Part shown: positions 13,401 through 22,727 of the stretch, in pieces
Numbering within the stretch: the stretch's first letter is position 1
Layout of the letters: each line of letters starts with the position of its first letter
Notes under the pieces: model-generated
The model's database searches: none
Told to the model about the DNA's origin: nothing
The model's input: the letters and a program-made list of their open reading frames with translations, nothing else
Translations under genes and position numbers: made by a program
Origin: Pedobacter sp.
Lineage (GTDB): Bacteria > Bacteroidota > Bacteroidia > Sphingobacteriales > Sphingobacteriaceae
Length of the DNA stretch: 64,000 nucleotides
Assembly (NCBI GenBank): GCA_031119475.1
Contig: JAVHXV010000009.1
Coordinates: 1-64,000 of the forward strand
Direction: 5' to 3'

Positions 13401-14719
13401 GTGAGTTCAAGATCACTGAACCTGGCACTGGAAAGGTAATCGTTACCAATAACATCCCTTACGGCGCATTTTTATATGTAAAAGAAGGTGATAAAGTAGC
13501 CAAAGGTGATAAAATCTGCTCATGGGATCCATATAATGCGGTCATTATCTCAGAATTTGCTGGTAAGATCGAATTTGATGCCATCATTGATGGTGTAACC
13601 TATCGTGAAGAATCGGATGAACAAACTGGACACCGTGAAAAAGTAATCATCGATTCACGTGACAAGACCAAAAATCCATCTATCCGCGTAGTCGATAAAA
13701 AAGGTGACCTGATCAGGGCTTATAACATCCCTGTTGGCGCACACATTGCGGTAGATGAAGCTGAAGCCGTGCAAACCGGACAGATTTTGGTTAAAATTCC
13801 TCGTGCAACCGGAAAAACCCGAGATATTACAGGTGGTCTACCACGTGTGACCGAGCTATTTGAAGCGCGCAATCCATCAAATCCAGCGGTAGTAACCGAG
13901 ATCGATGGTGTAGTAACCCTAGGTGGCGTAAAACGTGGTAACCGCGAAATCACCATCGAATCGAAAGACGGGGAAGTGAAAAAATATCTTGTGCCATTGT
14001 CGAAACACATTTTGGTGCAGGATAACGATTTCGTGAAAGCAGGTATGCCATTGTCTGATGGTTCGATTTCACCAGCCGACATCCTGGCCATTAAAGGCCC
14101 GGCTGCGGTACAGGAATACCTTGTGAATGGTATCCAAGAGGTGTATCGCCTACAAGGTGTGAAAATCAACGATAAGCATTTTGAGGTCATTGTACACCAA
14201 ATGATGCAAAAGGTACACATCGAAGATCCAGGAGATACCCGTTTCTTAGAAAACGACTCGGTAGACCGTTGGGATTTCCAAGTAGAAAACGACCTGATCT
14301 ACGACAAAAAAGTTGTAGTGGAAGCGGGAGATTCTACAAATGTAAAACCAGGACAGATCTTATCGCTGCGTAAACTAAGAGATGAAAATTCTCAGTTGAA
14401 ACGCCAGGATCTGAAACAGATTGAAGTGCGTGATGCAAAACCTGCAACCGCGAGCTCAATCCTTCAGGGTATTACCCGTGCATCTTTGGGCACCAAATCA
14501 TTTATCTCGGCCGCATCATTCCAGGAAACGACCAAAGTACTGAATGAGGCAGCCATCGCAGGTAAACGTGATGACATGTTGGGCTTGAAAGAAAACGTAA
14601 TCGTTGGTCACCTGATCCCTTCAGGTACTGGTGTACGTGGATACGAGCGCATCATTGTAGGTTCTCAAGAAGAATACGATAAATTAATGGCTTCGAAACA
14701 AGAAGAAGTAGAAGCGTAA
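10433..14719 (+). CDS. rpoC: DNA-directed RNA polymerase subunit beta'
   Basis: Catalytic clamp subunit, 1428 residues from the ATG giving [13 protein letters not shown]. The open frame runs 27 codons further upstream, but that part is encoded by a phrase repeat and is rejected. N-terminal zinc site [20 protein letters not shown] (near residue 67), catalytic [12 protein letters not shown] (about 471-482) holding Mg2+, bridge helix and trigger-loop segment ending in [13 protein letters not shown], and a second zinc site ([13 protein letters not shown]). Ends at a strong terminator. Confidence 0.98.
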   Translation: MSYKKDNKLKSNFTSITISLASPENILERSSGEVLKPETINYRTYKPERDGLFCERIFGPVKDYECHCGKYKRIRYKGIVCDRCGVEVTEKKVRRERMGHINLVVPVAHIWYFRSLPNKIGYLLGLPTKKLDLIIYYERYVVIQPGLMAEQGIQYMDFLTEEEYLDILDKLPKENQYLDDKDPNKFVAKMGAEALEDLLKRIDLDTLSYNLRHQAANETSQQRKNEALKRLQVVEAFRSAQERIENNPEWMIIKIVPVIPPELRPLVPLEGGRFATSDLNDLYRRVIIRNNRLKRLIEIKAPEVILRNEKRMLQEAVDSLFDNSRKVNAVKTEGNRALKSLSDILKGKQGRFRQNLLGKRVDYSARSVIVVGPNLKLHECGLPKDMAAELFKPFIIRKMIERGIVKTVKSAKKIVDRKDPLVWDILENVLKGHPVLLNRAPTLHRLGIQSFQPKLVEGKAIQLHPLVCTAFNADFDGDQMAVHLPLGHAAILEAQVLMLAAHNILNPANGTPITVPSQDMVLGLYYITKGRRTDASRVVKGQDQSFYSPEEVIIAYNEKKVDLHAFIKVKVNVKQEDGTIVNKLTETTVGRVLFNQMVPEEVGYINELLTKKSLRDIIGEVVKMTGMARSAKFLDDIKELGFQMAFRGGLSFNLQDVNIPVEKHTLLEQAAAEVEEVRNNYNMGFITNNERYNQIIDIWTRINNRLTTFVMSQLSNDNQGFNSVFMMLDSGARGSKEQIRQLAGMRGLMAKPQKSGSGGEIIENPILSNFKEGLSVLEYFISTHGARKGLADTALKTADAGYLTRRLHDVAQDMIVNDVDCGTLRGMYTTALKDNEDIVEPLYERILGRTSLHDVFNPLNGELLVGAGQDIDEDIAKAIEESPLEGVEIRSVLTCENKRGVCALCYGRNLASGKRVQRGEAVGVIAAQSIGEPGTQLTLRTFHVGGTASNIAAESQINAKFDGVIEFENLRTVETKTEDGKVDIVLGRSGEFKITEPGTGKVIVTNNIPYGAFLYVKEGDKVAKGDKICSWDPYNAVIISEFAGKIEFDAIIDGVTYREESDEQTGHREKVIIDSRDKTKNPSIRVVDKKGDLIRAYNIPVGAHIAVDEAEAVQTGQILVKIPRATGKTRDITGGLPRVTELFEARNPSNPAVVTEIDGVVTLGGVKRGNREITIESKDGEVKKYLVPLSKHILVQDNDFVKAGMPLSDGSISPADILAIKGPAAVQEYLVNGIQEVYRLQGVKINDKHFEVIVHQMMQKVHIEDPGDTRFLENDSVDRWDFQVENDLIYDKKVVVEAGDSTNVKPGQILSLRKLRDENSQLKRQDLKQIEVRDAKPATASSILQGITRASLGTKSFISAASFQETTKVLNEAAIAGKRDDMLGLKENVIVGHLIPSGTGVRGYERIIVGSQEEYDKLMASKQEEVEA

Positions 14720-14736
14720 TTGATCAAATAGATGGT

Positions 14737-14770
14737 AAGCCCCGTAGCAATTTGCTACGGGGCTTTTTTT
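14737..14770 (+). terminator. Terminator after rpoC
   Basis: Stem AAGCCCCGTAGCAA / TTGCTACGGGGCTT followed by seven T. It lies 18 nt after the rpoC stop and ends the operon. Confidence 0.93.
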
Positions 14771-14910
14771 GTACTGTACAACAATGCAGATCTTGAATCC
14801 TGAGCAATCATACCCATCAGTACGTACCTAAAAATGCCGTGATAATGGTATTTTCCGACATCGGATTTGACCGGATATTTACATCGTTAATGTATCTAAT
14901 CCTTTAAATC

Positions 14911-15654
14911 ATGTCACTTAAGAATTTAAAATTTTTCTGCCTTTCAATTGCTCTCCTTTGCTTTATTGCCTGCAAGAAAAGTAGCAATGAGCCTGATGTA
15001 CCCAAAACACCTCAACTTACCAAAATAAATTCCTGGAATCCGGGAAGCGGGGCCGAAGCGAGTGGATTGGAAATCAGCTATGATGCCAAAGGAAATAGCA
15101 CAGGCATTCTTTTCGGTGGAGCCACTTATTCAGCTACCTTTAATGCGGCAAACCAAATGTCGGTGTTAACTGGATTATTTAAACAAGGAACTGTATCGGT
15201 AACCTATACTTTCGAATATAATGCAGCCAATCAATTGGTAAAGGTTATATATGCAGATGGTGGCACGAACGCGAATACCAAAACAATTAGCTACAACGCT
15301 GCTGGCAAAATCAGCAAAATTACCACTGTATATGTAAATATCGCGATCGCAACCAACACAGTAGACTACACTTGGAATGGAGACAATCTTGCCACGGCAT
15401 CAACTGGCACATATACTACAACCTATGTAAGCTTCGACGACAAATTAAACCCTTATAGCTTAGCAAATGGTATTGCTGTTGTATTTTATGGTCTACCTCC
15501 ATCAAAAAATAACGTTACTGAAATCAAAACTGTGAATGGTGGCATTACCAATGTGCAAAAAAGGGTATATGAATATAATACCGCCGGCTATGCGACTAGC
15601 ATGAAACTAACAGATGGTAGCAACGAAGGTCAGAAATATTATTACGCAAACTAA
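14911..15654 (+). CDS. Hypothetical lipoprotein with YD-like repeats, copy 1
   Basis: 247 residues. Signal peptide with lipobox FIAC (Cys about residue 21) followed by KKSSNE, predicting export and lipidation. The body contains short repeats of type YNAANQLVKV, YNAAGKISKI and YEYNTAGYATSMK, resembling the YD/RHS-like beta-strand repeats of Bacteroidota lipoproteins (DUF4595-like). It ends GQKYYYAN. No enzymatic motif. Its neighbour 6 nt downstream is a paralogue. Function unknown. Confidence 0.85.
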   Translation: MSLKNLKFFCLSIALLCFIACKKSSNEPDVPKTPQLTKINSWNPGSGAEASGLEISYDAKGNSTGILFGGATYSATFNAANQMSVLTGLFKQGTVSVTYTFEYNAANQLVKVIYADGGTNANTKTISYNAAGKISKITTVYVNIAIATNTVDYTWNGDNLATASTGTYTTTYVSFDDKLNPYSLANGIAVVFYGLPPSKNNVTEIKTVNGGITNVQKRVYEYNTAGYATSMKLTDGSNEGQKYYYAN

Positions 15655-15660
15655 TCCAAC

Positions 15661-16422
15661 ATGAAAAAACAAATATTTAAGCTTATTGCTTTCGTAACCG
15701 CAGTTGCCACCTTACTGGGTGCTTGCAAGAAAAACCCAGCAGAACCTGAACCGGCAGCCACCGTACGATTGACCAAGGTTAGCTCTTGGAACCCAAGTAC
15801 AGGCGCGGAGACAACGGTGAACGAGTACAGCTACAATGCTGATGGCACCTTAAAGAACGTGACTTCTGCAAGGGTAAATTTAAACGTGACCTACGCAAAT
15901 GGTAAGGTAGCAAGTGCAAAAGGTGTAAATAGTACTGGAGGAGAAGTAAGCTATGCGATAACGTACAATGCCAGCGGGCAGATTACCAAAGTTGTAAATG
16001 TGTACATGAATCCTACAGACTTTGGGTCGACCAAGAACTATGAGTACAATGCCGCAGGAAAGGTGTCAAAGATTACCACAAACTTTGCAAATGGAGGGAT
16101 GCCTGGGGTAACCCTGATCAATGAATATTTTTGGAATGGCGATAATATTGAAGGAACAAAGGCAACCAGTGGAACTTCCAGTACCCAGGCATCTTATAAA
16201 TACGATGACAAACTAAATCCTTATCATTTGGGCGAGGGTATGGCAGCTATTTTATCTGGAGCTCCACAATCTAAAAATAATGCAACAGAAATTACAACAG
16301 TAAACTCCTCGGGTACGGTTGTTCAAAAAAGAAGTTATGAGTACAATGCCGCGGGCTATGCAACCAGCATGAAGCTATTGGACGGTAGCAATGAGGGACA
16401 AAAATATTATTACTTGCCATAA
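15661..16422 (+). CDS. Hypothetical lipoprotein with YD-like repeats, copy 2
   Basis: 253 residues, tandem paralogue of the preceding gene. Lipobox LLGAC (Cys about residue 21) followed by KKNPAEP. Same repeat layout: YNADGTLKNV, YNASGQITKV, YNAAGKVSKI, YEYNAAGYATSMK, and a nearly identical C-terminus (DGSNEGQKYYY). The shared blocks SSWNPSTGAE / NSWNPGSGAE and KLNPY show recent duplication followed by divergence in the middle. Likely cotranscribed with copy 1. Function unknown. Confidence 0.85.
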   Translation: MKKQIFKLIAFVTAVATLLGACKKNPAEPEPAATVRLTKVSSWNPSTGAETTVNEYSYNADGTLKNVTSARVNLNVTYANGKVASAKGVNSTGGEVSYAITYNASGQITKVVNVYMNPTDFGSTKNYEYNAAGKVSKITTNFANGGMPGVTLINEYFWNGDNIEGTKATSGTSSTQASYKYDDKLNPYHLGEGMAAILSGAPQSKNNATEITTVNSSGTVVQKRSYEYNAAGYATSMKLLDGSNEGQKYYYLP

Positions 16423-16465
16423 ATTAATTGCAAAGACCTGTTGCCTTGTAGTTAATTTATAATGA

Positions 16466-16494
16466 ACTAGCACTTTTTCAGAGAAAGTGCTAGT
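16466..16494 (+). terminator. Hairpin ending at DUF3467 start
   Basis: Stem ACTAGCACTTT / AAAGTGCTAGT around TTCAGAG, followed by tttgtttt and then directly by the ATG at 16503. It suits a terminator for the lipoprotein pair. It leaves no room for a normal leader for the next gene. The overlapping TAGTTTTG (16491-16498) matches the -7 consensus. Confidence 0.7.
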
Positions 16495-16502
16495 TTTGTT
16501 TT

Positions 16503-16817
16503 ATGGAAGAACAACAGCACGAAAACCAGCTCAACATAGAATTATCAGAAGAAATTGCGGAAGGAGTTTTCTCCAATCTCGCGATCATCACGCATTCGAA
16601 TACGGAATTTGTACTCGATTTTATCCGTATCATGCCTGGTGTGCCAAAGGCAAAGGTAAAATCAAGGATTATTCTGACACCAGAACATGCGAAAAGGTTA
16701 TTGCAGGCCATGCAAGATAACCTGGACAAATACGAGGCACAACATGGCCGCATCAAAACCCAGGATGAACCTCCGGGATTTCCAATGAACTTTGGCGGAC
16801 CAACAGCACAAGCCTAG
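16503..16817 (+). CDS. DUF3467 family protein
   Basis: 104 residues, conserved small protein of Bacteroidota of unknown function. Characteristic segments are LNIELSEEIAEGVFSNLAIITHS (key part: AEGVFSNLA, about 18-26), FVLDFIRIMPGVPKAKVKSRIILTPEHAKRL (key part: RIMPGVPKAKVKSR), and a Pro-rich tail. No signal peptide. In relatives this gene lies next to rpoC; here two lipoprotein genes intervene. The ATG is only 8 nt after a terminator-like stem, so translation may be leaderless. Confidence 0.88.
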   Translation: MEEQQHENQLNIELSEEIAEGVFSNLAIITHSNTEFVLDFIRIMPGVPKAKVKSRIILTPEHAKRLLQAMQDNLDKYEAQHGRIKTQDEPPGFPMNFGGPTAQA

Positions 16818-16910
16818 TTGATTTGCGATTTACGAATTTAGATTTATAAATTAGAAATTAAGAGTTTAGATTGAATCGCGTAAATCGTAGATCTAAACTT
16901 TTAAATATGC
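16818..16910 (+). repeat. Phrase repeat, 'gatttacgaatttagattt' type
   Basis: Variants of 'tttagattt' and 'aatcgtaaatc' repeated with changes between the convergent DUF3467 and miaA genes. The same phrase type occurs at 60-117 and 220-290, i.e. around the first tRNAs. It runs to the miaA stop. No gene. Confidence 0.6.
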
Positions 16911-17789
16911 AATGATTTTTTCTGTTTCAGTTGGTTCAAACCAAGTGGTATGAGGGTCTTTTCTGAACCAGGTCAGTTGTCGTTTGGCAAACCTTCTCGT
17001 ATTTTGTTTGATTTGCGCAACGGCGGAAGCCAGATCGATTTTGCCATCCAAGTAGTCGAACAGCTCAGAATAACCTACCGTATTTAGGGCATTATATCTC
17101 CGAAAGGGAAGTAAAGTTTTAACTTCATCTAATAGGCCAGCCTCCATCATCAGGTCGACGCGATGGTTAATGCGTTCATAAAGTGTAGAGCGCTCGGTAT
17201 TTAGCCCGATTTTGATGATCTGGAATGGTCTTTCCTTTCGGTTTGCGGTCAGGAATGAGCTGAGCTTTTGGCCGCTCGAAAGTACGACTTCTAATCCCCT
17301 GATCATTCGCTGCGGATTAGATTGGTCTACCTTTGCAAAATATTCTGGATCAAGTTCTTTTAGCTGTTGGCGGATGGATTCGATTCCGGAAGTAGCCAAT
17401 TGGTGGTTTAATTTTTCACGGATACGAAGGTCGATCTCTGGCAATTCATCCAATCCTTTGCAAACCGCATCAATATAAAGGCCAGATCCGCCCACCATGA
17501 TCAGTACATCATGTTTTTGAAACAAGTTGGATAGAAGCTGAAGTGCCTCGACTTCAAAATCGCCAGTGCTTACCAGTTGCTGTATGTGATGGGAATTGAT
17601 AAAGTGATGTGTTACTTCAGCCAGTTCTTCTGGTGAAGGCTTGGCTGTGCCGATGTTCATTTCCTTAAAAAACTGCCTTGAATCTGCTGAAATGATCTCG
17701 GTACGATAAAATTTAGCCAGTTCAATGGCCAATGCAGTCTTCCCGATCGCAGTAGGTCCAACAACAACAATCAGTTTTTTTTGTGACAT
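16893..17789 (-). CDS. miaA: tRNA dimethylallyltransferase
   Basis: Adds dimethylallyl to A37 of tRNAs that read UNN codons. 298 residues from the ATG giving MSQKKLIVVVGPTAIGKT; a longer frame adds nine unsupported residues. P-loop GPTAIGKT (about 10-17), ISADSRQFFKEMNIGTAKP (Asp and Thr of the substrate site, near 38-56), and VGGSGLYIDAV near 105. Preceded 61 nt upstream by the acidic pRiA4b-like gene, probably in one minus-strand transcript. Confidence 0.96.
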   Translation of the reverse strand: MSQKKLIVVVGPTAIGKTALAIELAKFYRTEIISADSRQFFKEMNIGTAKPSPEELAEVTHHFINSHHIQQLVSTGDFEVEALQLLSNLFQKHDVLIMVGGSGLYIDAVCKGLDELPEIDLRIREKLNHQLATSGIESIRQQLKELDPEYFAKVDQSNPQRMIRGLEVVLSSGQKLSSFLTANRKERPFQIIKIGLNTERSTLYERINHRVDLMMEAGLLDEVKTLLPFRRYNALNTVGYSELFDYLDGKIDLASAVAQIKQNTRRFAKRQLTWFRKDPHTTWFEPTETEKIIAYLKV

Positions 17790-17850
17790 AGACTTGATAC
17801 CGCTATAGTTCAGCAAGAAATCTGTTTATTGGTACAATGAACAGATTTGG

Positions 17851-18498
17851 CTAATAATCGTCTTTTTCTGATCCGTACTCATCTTCCTGGCCATATTCTT
17901 CTTCATTACTGAAATCGTCCTGTTCCTCTTCTTCGCTTTCTTCGTCGGTTTCAGTGGCCATAATGCCTCTTCCATCCATTGCTTCCAGTTCATCGGTATC
18001 TTCGGGAACAAAATCCATTTCATTCAGGAAATCAAAATCGCTACTTGCCGCAGCACTGCTGACTGCAAATCCACCTGCATTTTTTTCAATGATTTTTGGT
18101 GCATCTCCAGTACTTTTTACCAGGAATGGATACTCGATATTTGGATCATTTTCCAAAATGATCTTGACCAGTTCTACATGGAAATCGAATGGACGCTCAA
18201 AATTATAGATATAATAAAATTTTTGATGTGGATCTTCGACGAAACTGCTCAATTTGGAGTTTTCCATCAATTTTACCCCATTTTTTACTTTCCGTTCGTT
18301 TGGCAATAGGGAAATTTCCTCACCTTTGATCCAGTTGTCTGTGCTAACGAAGAATGAAGACGATTTATCGGCATTATAGCCGGTAGAACGATGGATGGCA
18401 CGATGCAGGTCTTCAAAAGTCTGTGTAGTTTTGACATCAATTTCTCTTACTACATCATCATAATCTTCAAAAGAAATTTTAAATCTATAAATTGCCAT
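17851..18498 (-). CDS. Plasmid pRiA4b ORF-3-like acidic protein
   Basis: 215 residues. The N-terminal part (MAIYRFKISFEDYDDVVREI, then FEDLHRAIHRSTGY near 27-40) matches the pRiA4b ORF-3 / 'IS1096 passenger' fold. The last 45 residues are extremely acidic (DEESEEEEQDD and similar), a low-complexity tail. Despite the family name, no transposon features are nearby. Function unknown. Probably cotranscribed with miaA. Confidence 0.8.
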   Translation of the reverse strand: MAIYRFKISFEDYDDVVREIDVKTTQTFEDLHRAIHRSTGYNADKSSSFFVSTDNWIKGEEISLLPNERKVKNGVKLMENSKLSSFVEDPHQKFYYIYNFERPFDFHVELVKIILENDPNIEYPFLVKSTGDAPKIIEKNAGGFAVSSAAASSDFDFLNEMDFVPEDTDELEAMDGRGIMATETDEESEEEEQDDFSNEEEYGQEDEYGSEKDDY

Positions 18499-18555
18499 GC
18501 GGTTGTTCTGTTTCTGTCTGTAAAATTAAGAAATAAAAATAATTCATCGCTAAAG

Positions 18556-19965
18556 TTAATTGCCGATTGGCGTAAAACCCAAGTCCTTTGCTTTCTCTAA
18601 CATATAATTGAACGCCTCTTCGTAATTATTTTTTATTTCTCCTTCTAATATTGCTTCTCTAATTGCATTTTTTAAAATCCCCACTTCTTTCCCTGCTGCC
18701 AGGCCAAAAGTAAGCATGATATCATTTCCGGTGATGGGTGGTTGCCAATTGCGCAATTGGTCCCGTTCTTCTACATCCTTTAACTTTTGCTTAACGAGTT
18801 CAAAGTTATTCCGGTATTTTTTAATCTTGTATTCATTTTTTGTGGTGACATCTGCATTGCACAGCATCATCAGGCTATCAATTTCTTCGCCAGCTTCAAA
18901 CAACAGTCTTCTAACGGCCGAATCGGTGACTTTTTCTTGTGCCAGTACAATTGGACGGAGATGAAGCTGTACTAATTTTTGCACAAATTTCATTTTTTCG
19001 TTCAATGGCAGTTTCAATTGGGCAAAAATCTGTGGCACCATCCGTGCTCCACGGTCTTCGTGCCCATGGAAAGTCCATCCATGCCCTTCTTCAAAACGTT
19101 TGGTTGCCGGTTTGGCAATATCATGAAGGATGGCTGCCCAGCGTAGCCAAAGATCATCTGTATGCAGGCTGATGTTGTCCAGTACCTGAAGTGTGTGGTA
19201 AAAATTATCTTTATGTCCTTTTCCCTTTACAATTTCTACGCCATAAAGCGCGGTCATCTGCGGGAAGATAAGGTGGAGCAAACCGGTATCGAAAAGATAG
19301 TTAAAGCCTACGGATGGTGTTTTAGCGAGAATGATCTTATTCAGCTCATCGGTAATCCGTTCTTTGGATACGATGCTAATCCGATTTTTCTGGCTTTTTA
19401 TAGCGTTTATGGCATCTTCGGCAATCTTAAAACCAAGCTGGGTCGCAAACCTGATCGCGCGCATCATTCTTAGCGGATCGTCTGAGAAAGTGAGGTCCGG
19501 TGCAAGGGGAGTACGGATAATTTTATGTTCAAGATCTGAAATTCCATTAAATGGATCGATCAGCTGGCCGAAGTTCTCCTGGTTTAAGGAAAGGGCCAGG
19601 GCATTGATGGTAAAATCCCTACGCAGCTGATCATCTTCCAGTGTTCCATTTTCTACGATTGGCTTACGGGAATTGGACCGGTAGGATTCTTTCCTGGCCC
19701 CTACAAATTCGATCTCCAGTTCATTGTAGCGCAACATAGCCGTTCCAAAGTTCTTGAATACTGCGACTTTTGCGCCTAGTTTTTCACCAGTTTTTTCGGC
19801 AAATGAAATGCCGTTTCCAACCACTACAATATCGATGTCTTTTGAAGGACGGGACAAGAAAAGATCGCGCACAAAACCACCGATAACAAAGGCCTTGGTC
19901 TGTTGTTGGTCGGCAACATTGGCCAAAATCCCGAAGATAGGGTGCTGTAGGTGTTGTTGCATCAA
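18556..19965 (-). CDS. CCA tRNA nucleotidyltransferase / poly(A) polymerase family, with HD domain
   Basis: 469 residues. Nucleotidyltransferase head with [24 protein letters not shown] (Gly-Gly and DxD: KDIDIVV, about 38-44), the RRDFTINAL motif near 118, and an HD phosphohydrolase domain with [11 protein letters not shown] near 280. It builds or repairs the 3' CCA end of tRNAs. Whether it acts as CCA-adding enzyme or poly(A) polymerase cannot be told by eye; the tRNAs here often lack a clearly encoded CCA, so the former is likely. Confidence 0.93.
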   Translation of the reverse strand: MMQQHLQHPIFGILANVADQQQTKAFVIGGFVRDLFLSRPSKDIDIVVVGNGISFAEKTGEKLGAKVAVFKNFGTAMLRYNELEIEFVGARKESYRSNSRKPIVENGTLEDDQLRRDFTINALALSLNQENFGQLIDPFNGISDLEHKIIRTPLAPDLTFSDDPLRMMRAIRFATQLGFKIAEDAINAIKSQKNRISIVSKERITDELNKIILAKTPSVGFNYLFDTGLLHLIFPQMTALYGVEIVKGKGHKDNFYHTLQVLDNISLHTDDLWLRWAAILHDIAKPATKRFEEGHGWTFHGHEDRGARMVPQIFAQLKLPLNEKMKFVQKLVQLHLRPIVLAQEKVTDSAVRRLLFEAGEEIDSLMMLCNADVTTKNEYKIKKYRNNFELVKQKLKDVEERDQLRNWQPPITGNDIMLTFGLAAGKEVGILKNAIREAILEGEIKNNYEEAFNYMLEKAKDLGFTPIGN

Positions 19966-20033
19966 AATTGGTAAAACCTCGCGAAATTAAGAAAAACTAT
20001 TTGGAGTTCGAGGGTCGAAAAAGTCTGGTAGCC

Positions 20034-20070
20034 AAAAAAGCCATTAGGCCAAGAGCAGGGAGCAATGGCT
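20034..20070 (-). terminator. Terminator after tsaC
   Basis: On the minus strand: AGCCATT / AATGGCT with an 18-nt loop, then TTTTTT. It starts only 4 nt after the tsaC stop. Moderate strength owing to the short stem. Confidence 0.55.
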
Positions 20071-20074
20071 GTTT

Positions 20075-20638
20075 TTATCGTCTAATAAATTCAAATTGGC
20101 CTGAAGGCCCAATCTTGACAATGGTCGATGGGCTTTTGGGCGTACGATTTTCTTGTTCGAAATCTACGATATAATTCACCGCATGAAGGATTTCCTCGCT
20201 GATTTCATCAAAAAAGCGTGGAGATGGCTGACCACTTACATTAGCAGAGGTAGACACGATCGGTTTGCGGAAGCGTTGTAACAACTGTTCACAAAAAGGA
20301 TGTCTAACAATGCGTATGCCTACACTTCCATCCGCATTGATTACATTCTTGGCCAGGTTCTTTGCATCAGAAAATACAATTGTCAAGGGTTTTTCAGCAT
20401 ATTCGATCAGGCTGTAGGCGACTTCAGGAATTTCAGTTACATAGCTTTGCAGCTTATTTTCAGTATCCAATAAGATAATCAGGCTTTTGTCTGCCGCCCT
20501 CCCCTTGATCTCATTTACCTTAGCTACGGCAGCTTCGTTGGTCGCATCGCAGCCTAATCCCCAAACCGTATCGGTTGGATAAAGGATTACCCCACCATCA
20601 TGTAAGATCTGCAAGGTTTTTTCGATTTCTTTTTTCAT
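20075..20638 (-). CDS. tsaC: L-threonylcarbamoyladenylate synthase (Sua5/YrdC family)
   Basis: Makes threonylcarbamoyl-AMP for the t6A37 modification of ANN-reading tRNAs. 187 residues from ATG (MKKEIEKTLQIL); the frame extends 24 codons further through a palindrome and is rejected. Motifs: GGVILYPTDTVWGLGCDA (key: YPTDTVWGLG, about 18-27), KGRAADKSLIIL (near 48), and STSANVSGQPSP near 142. No C-terminal Sua5 domain. Second tRNA-modification gene of this cluster beside miaA. Confidence 0.94.
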   Translation of the reverse strand: MKKEIEKTLQILHDGGVILYPTDTVWGLGCDATNEAAVAKVNEIKGRAADKSLIILLDTENKLQSYVTEIPEVAYSLIEYAEKPLTIVFSDAKNLAKNVINADGSVGIRIVRHPFCEQLLQRFRKPIVSTSANVSGQPSPRFFDEISEEILHAVNYIVDFEQENRTPKSPSTIVKIGPSGQFEFIRR

Positions 20639-20651
20639 CTGGGTTAAAATT

Positions 20652-20687
20652 TTTGACTTACGAAGTCTTAAGACTTCGTAAGTCAAA
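20652..20687. repeat. Perfect 36-nt palindrome upstream of tsaC
   Basis: Perfect inverted repeat with central CTTAAG. Each arm contains GACTTACGAAGT. It begins 14 nt before the tsaC start codon and overlaps the stop-end of the neighbouring glycan gene. Same CTTAAG centre as the palindromes at 36332 and 62180. Confidence 0.85.
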
Positions 20688-21450
20688 TTGAAGAAATAAA
20701 TTTTCGCCAAAACTCGGGTTCATGCCTTGATGGGGCATGGCAACCAAAAGGCAGATTGCCTCCCAAAAACTGATAAGCCTTGCTTGGATAAAACTCGACT
20801 GCAAATTCCATGGCCTCCTGCCAATGTGGAATATGGAAATTTGCCAGTTTTGGTGCCTCTAGCGACCAGAAAATGTCTTCGTTATATGCGTCGCCATTTT
20901 GGCCTGTGTATTTTTTTACCAGCGCTGTCGGTGCCTGATCCAGGATTTTTAGCGAAGCCTCGATTTTTCTTAAGGAAAGCCCACCATTTCCTACTTTATT
21001 GTGCCGAAGGGCATAGGTCTTATTTTTTTTAAAGAGCAGTTTCACCGACTCAAAAAATTGAAATAGCACATTTCGATTTAATTTATCTGGCCTGTACCAA
21101 GGTGCGCCGATATAATCATAACCCTGATCACACCAAAATTGAAGTTCGTCTTTAAAGAGATAGACATCTGCCTGATGGATCAGCAGGTAATCATATCGTG
21201 CAAAGGCCTGATAAAATGTTTTGGAAAGCAACAGCTGATTGTAGCCGGTTATTCCCTCAAAGTAGTGCTTGGCAAAGCGTTTGACTTCCAGCTTTTCCAA
21301 TTCGCCAAAACTTTCATCGATCCTCAATCCTTCAGGAGCTGCAATGACCTGCTTACAATGCGCAGTTAACCTTTGCCCATTTTCCAAAAATGCAAGTTCA
21401 GTTCGGTTGGGAGATCGGTATAGGGGGAAAACGACTACACAGCTTTTCAT
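20683..21450 (-). CDS. DUF5672 family protein, putative glycosyltransferase-like
   Basis: 255 residues. It resembles DUF5672 proteins: starts KSCVVVFPLYRSPN, has YDYLLIHQADVYLF near residue 85 (a DxD-like D-x-Y sugar-nucleotide site), WCDQGYDYIGAPWY near 104, and VGNGGLSLRKIEA near 146, the conserved 'GNGG' block. No signal peptide, so probably cytosolic. Its ATG overlaps the stop of the GT4 gene upstream (ATGA), so the two are translationally coupled. Donor and acceptor unknown. Confidence 0.82.
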   Translation of the reverse strand: MKSCVVVFPLYRSPNRTELAFLENGQRLTAHCKQVIAAPEGLRIDESFGELEKLEVKRFAKHYFEGITGYNQLLLSKTFYQAFARYDYLLIHQADVYLFKDELQFWCDQGYDYIGAPWYRPDKLNRNVLFQFFESVKLLFKKNKTYALRHNKVGNGGLSLRKIEASLKILDQAPTALVKKYTGQNGDAYNEDIFWSLEAPKLANFHIPHWQEAMEFAVEFYPSKAYQFLGGNLPFGCHAPSRHEPEFWRKFISSI

Positions 21451-22655
21451 TGGGCCAAGGTTTTGAGGTAAACCTCCATTAATTGTGCATTTACCAATTC
21501 ATTATTAAAGCGTTGTACGTACGATAGACCTTGTTTTCTCATGTTAAGGGCTACCTGTTCGTCGGTTAGCACAAGCATAATGGCTTTTGCCAGTGCTTCA
21601 ACATCATCTGGTGGAACATATAGGCTATGTGGGCCGCCCGCTTCTTCCAGACACGAACCCGTAGCTGCAATGACGGGAATTCCACTATATAATGCCTCAA
21701 TAATCGGGATACCAAATCCCTCATAGTAAGAAGGCAAAATAAAACAGCTGGCCAACTGATAGATTTCCGGTAGGTCATAGAATGGTACGCTATCCATAAA
21801 AATGACGCGTTTTTCAAGGCCATTTCTCAGGATGGCCTTTTCTACCTCTTTTCGATAGTTCGTGCTGCGGCCTATAACAACCAAAGGAATAGCATCGCCG
21901 ACCTTTGGCAACGCATTTATGAGAGCCACCAGGTTTTTTCTGGCCTCGATAGTCCCTACATAGAGCAGATAGCAATCTGGGAGCTGATATTTTTCTTTGA
22001 TGCTCAGTTTTTCACTGTCTGATTTTAGAGTTTTAAACCGATCGTCACAGCTTTGGTAAACCACCTCGATTTTAAAAGGGTCAGTCCCATAGATTTCTAC
22101 AATATCCTGTTTGGTACGTTCGCTGATGGCAATGATCCGATCTGCGTGCCGACAGGCATATTTACTTTTAAATTTATAGATGATCCGGTCAATCAATTTA
22201 TAATATTGTGGCATCCTCAAAAAAATAAGGTCGTGCATGGTGACGATACTTTTTATGCCGATTTGATCAATGCCAAATGGGATTTCGTGGCTCAATCCGT
22301 GGAACAGGTCGATTTTATCCTGTAAAATCTGTTTTTTTATGCCCAGGCTTCTCCAGAGCAATTTGCCCGCCCCTTTATCACGCAATTTTAACTGTATGTT
22401 TTTGGTAGAGAACAAAGGAAAATTTCTGATCTTTTCCTTAATTTTTGGTGTATAAACCAAATATTGGTTGACTGGAAACTGTGCTGCGAGATGTGCGATC
22501 AGCGAACGGCTATAATTGCCGAGTCCAGTCAGGTTATTTGCGGCTCTTTTGCCATCGTAACCAATCCGGATCGGAGCACCTAAAGCTGAAAGTCCAAAGC
22601 CTTGATCAAGCTCTGGACTCTCTTTCTTATTGGACGTTTTTTCGAATTCTGCGTT
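21447..22655 (-). CDS. Glycosyltransferase family 4
   Basis: About 402 residues with the start placed at GTG 22655. Rossmann N-terminal domain (IRIGYDGKRAANNLTGLGNYSRSLI; key: NLTGLGNYSR), C-terminal GT4 site VGTIEARKN (near 235) and PSYYEGFGIPIIEAL near 310 with the E-x7-E donor motif. The frame stays open to GTG 22706, but those codons are a phrase repeat of 'gtggagcggaaa', so the true N-terminus is uncertain. Overlaps the DUF5672 gene by 4 nt. Probably acts on a surface polysaccharide or glycolipid. Confidence 0.88.
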   Translation of the reverse strand, partial: NAEFEKTSNKKESPELDQGFGLSALGAPIRIGYDGKRAANNLTGLGNYSRSLIAHLAAQFPVNQYLVYTPKIKEKIRNFPLFSTKNIQLKLRDKGAGKLLWRSLGIKKQILQDKIDLFHGLSHEIPFGIDQIGIKSIVTMHDLIFLRMPQYYKLIDRIIYKFKSKYACRHADRIIAISERTKQDIVEIYGTDPFKIEVVYQSCDDRFKTLKSDSEKLSIKEKYQLPDCYLLYVGTIEARKNLVALINALPKVGDAIPLVVIGRSTNYRKEVEKAILRNGLEKRVIFMDSVPFYDLPEIYQLASCFILPSYYEGFGIPIIEALYSGIPVIAATGSCLEEAGGPHSLYVPPDDVEALAKAIMLVLTDEQVALNMRKQGLSYVQRFNNELVNAQLMEVYLKTLAQ

Positions 22656-22679
22656 CACTATATAGGTTTCTTGATTTAG

Positions 22680-22722
22680 CTTTCCGCTCTCCACTTTCCG
22701 CTCCACTTTCCACTTTCCGCTA
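22680..22722. repeat. Phrase repeat 'actttccgctc'
   Basis: Three to four variants of ccactttccgctc between dapD and the GT4 gene. It can be read as the N-terminus of the GT4 frame, which makes its start ambiguous. Confidence 0.7.
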
Positions 22723-22727
22723 TGCCT

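Noticed and set aside
17851..18498. pRiA4b ORF-3 / 'IS1096 passenger' label taken as a mobile element
   Set aside because: No transposase, inverted repeats or target duplications nearby; only the domain family name hints at mobility.
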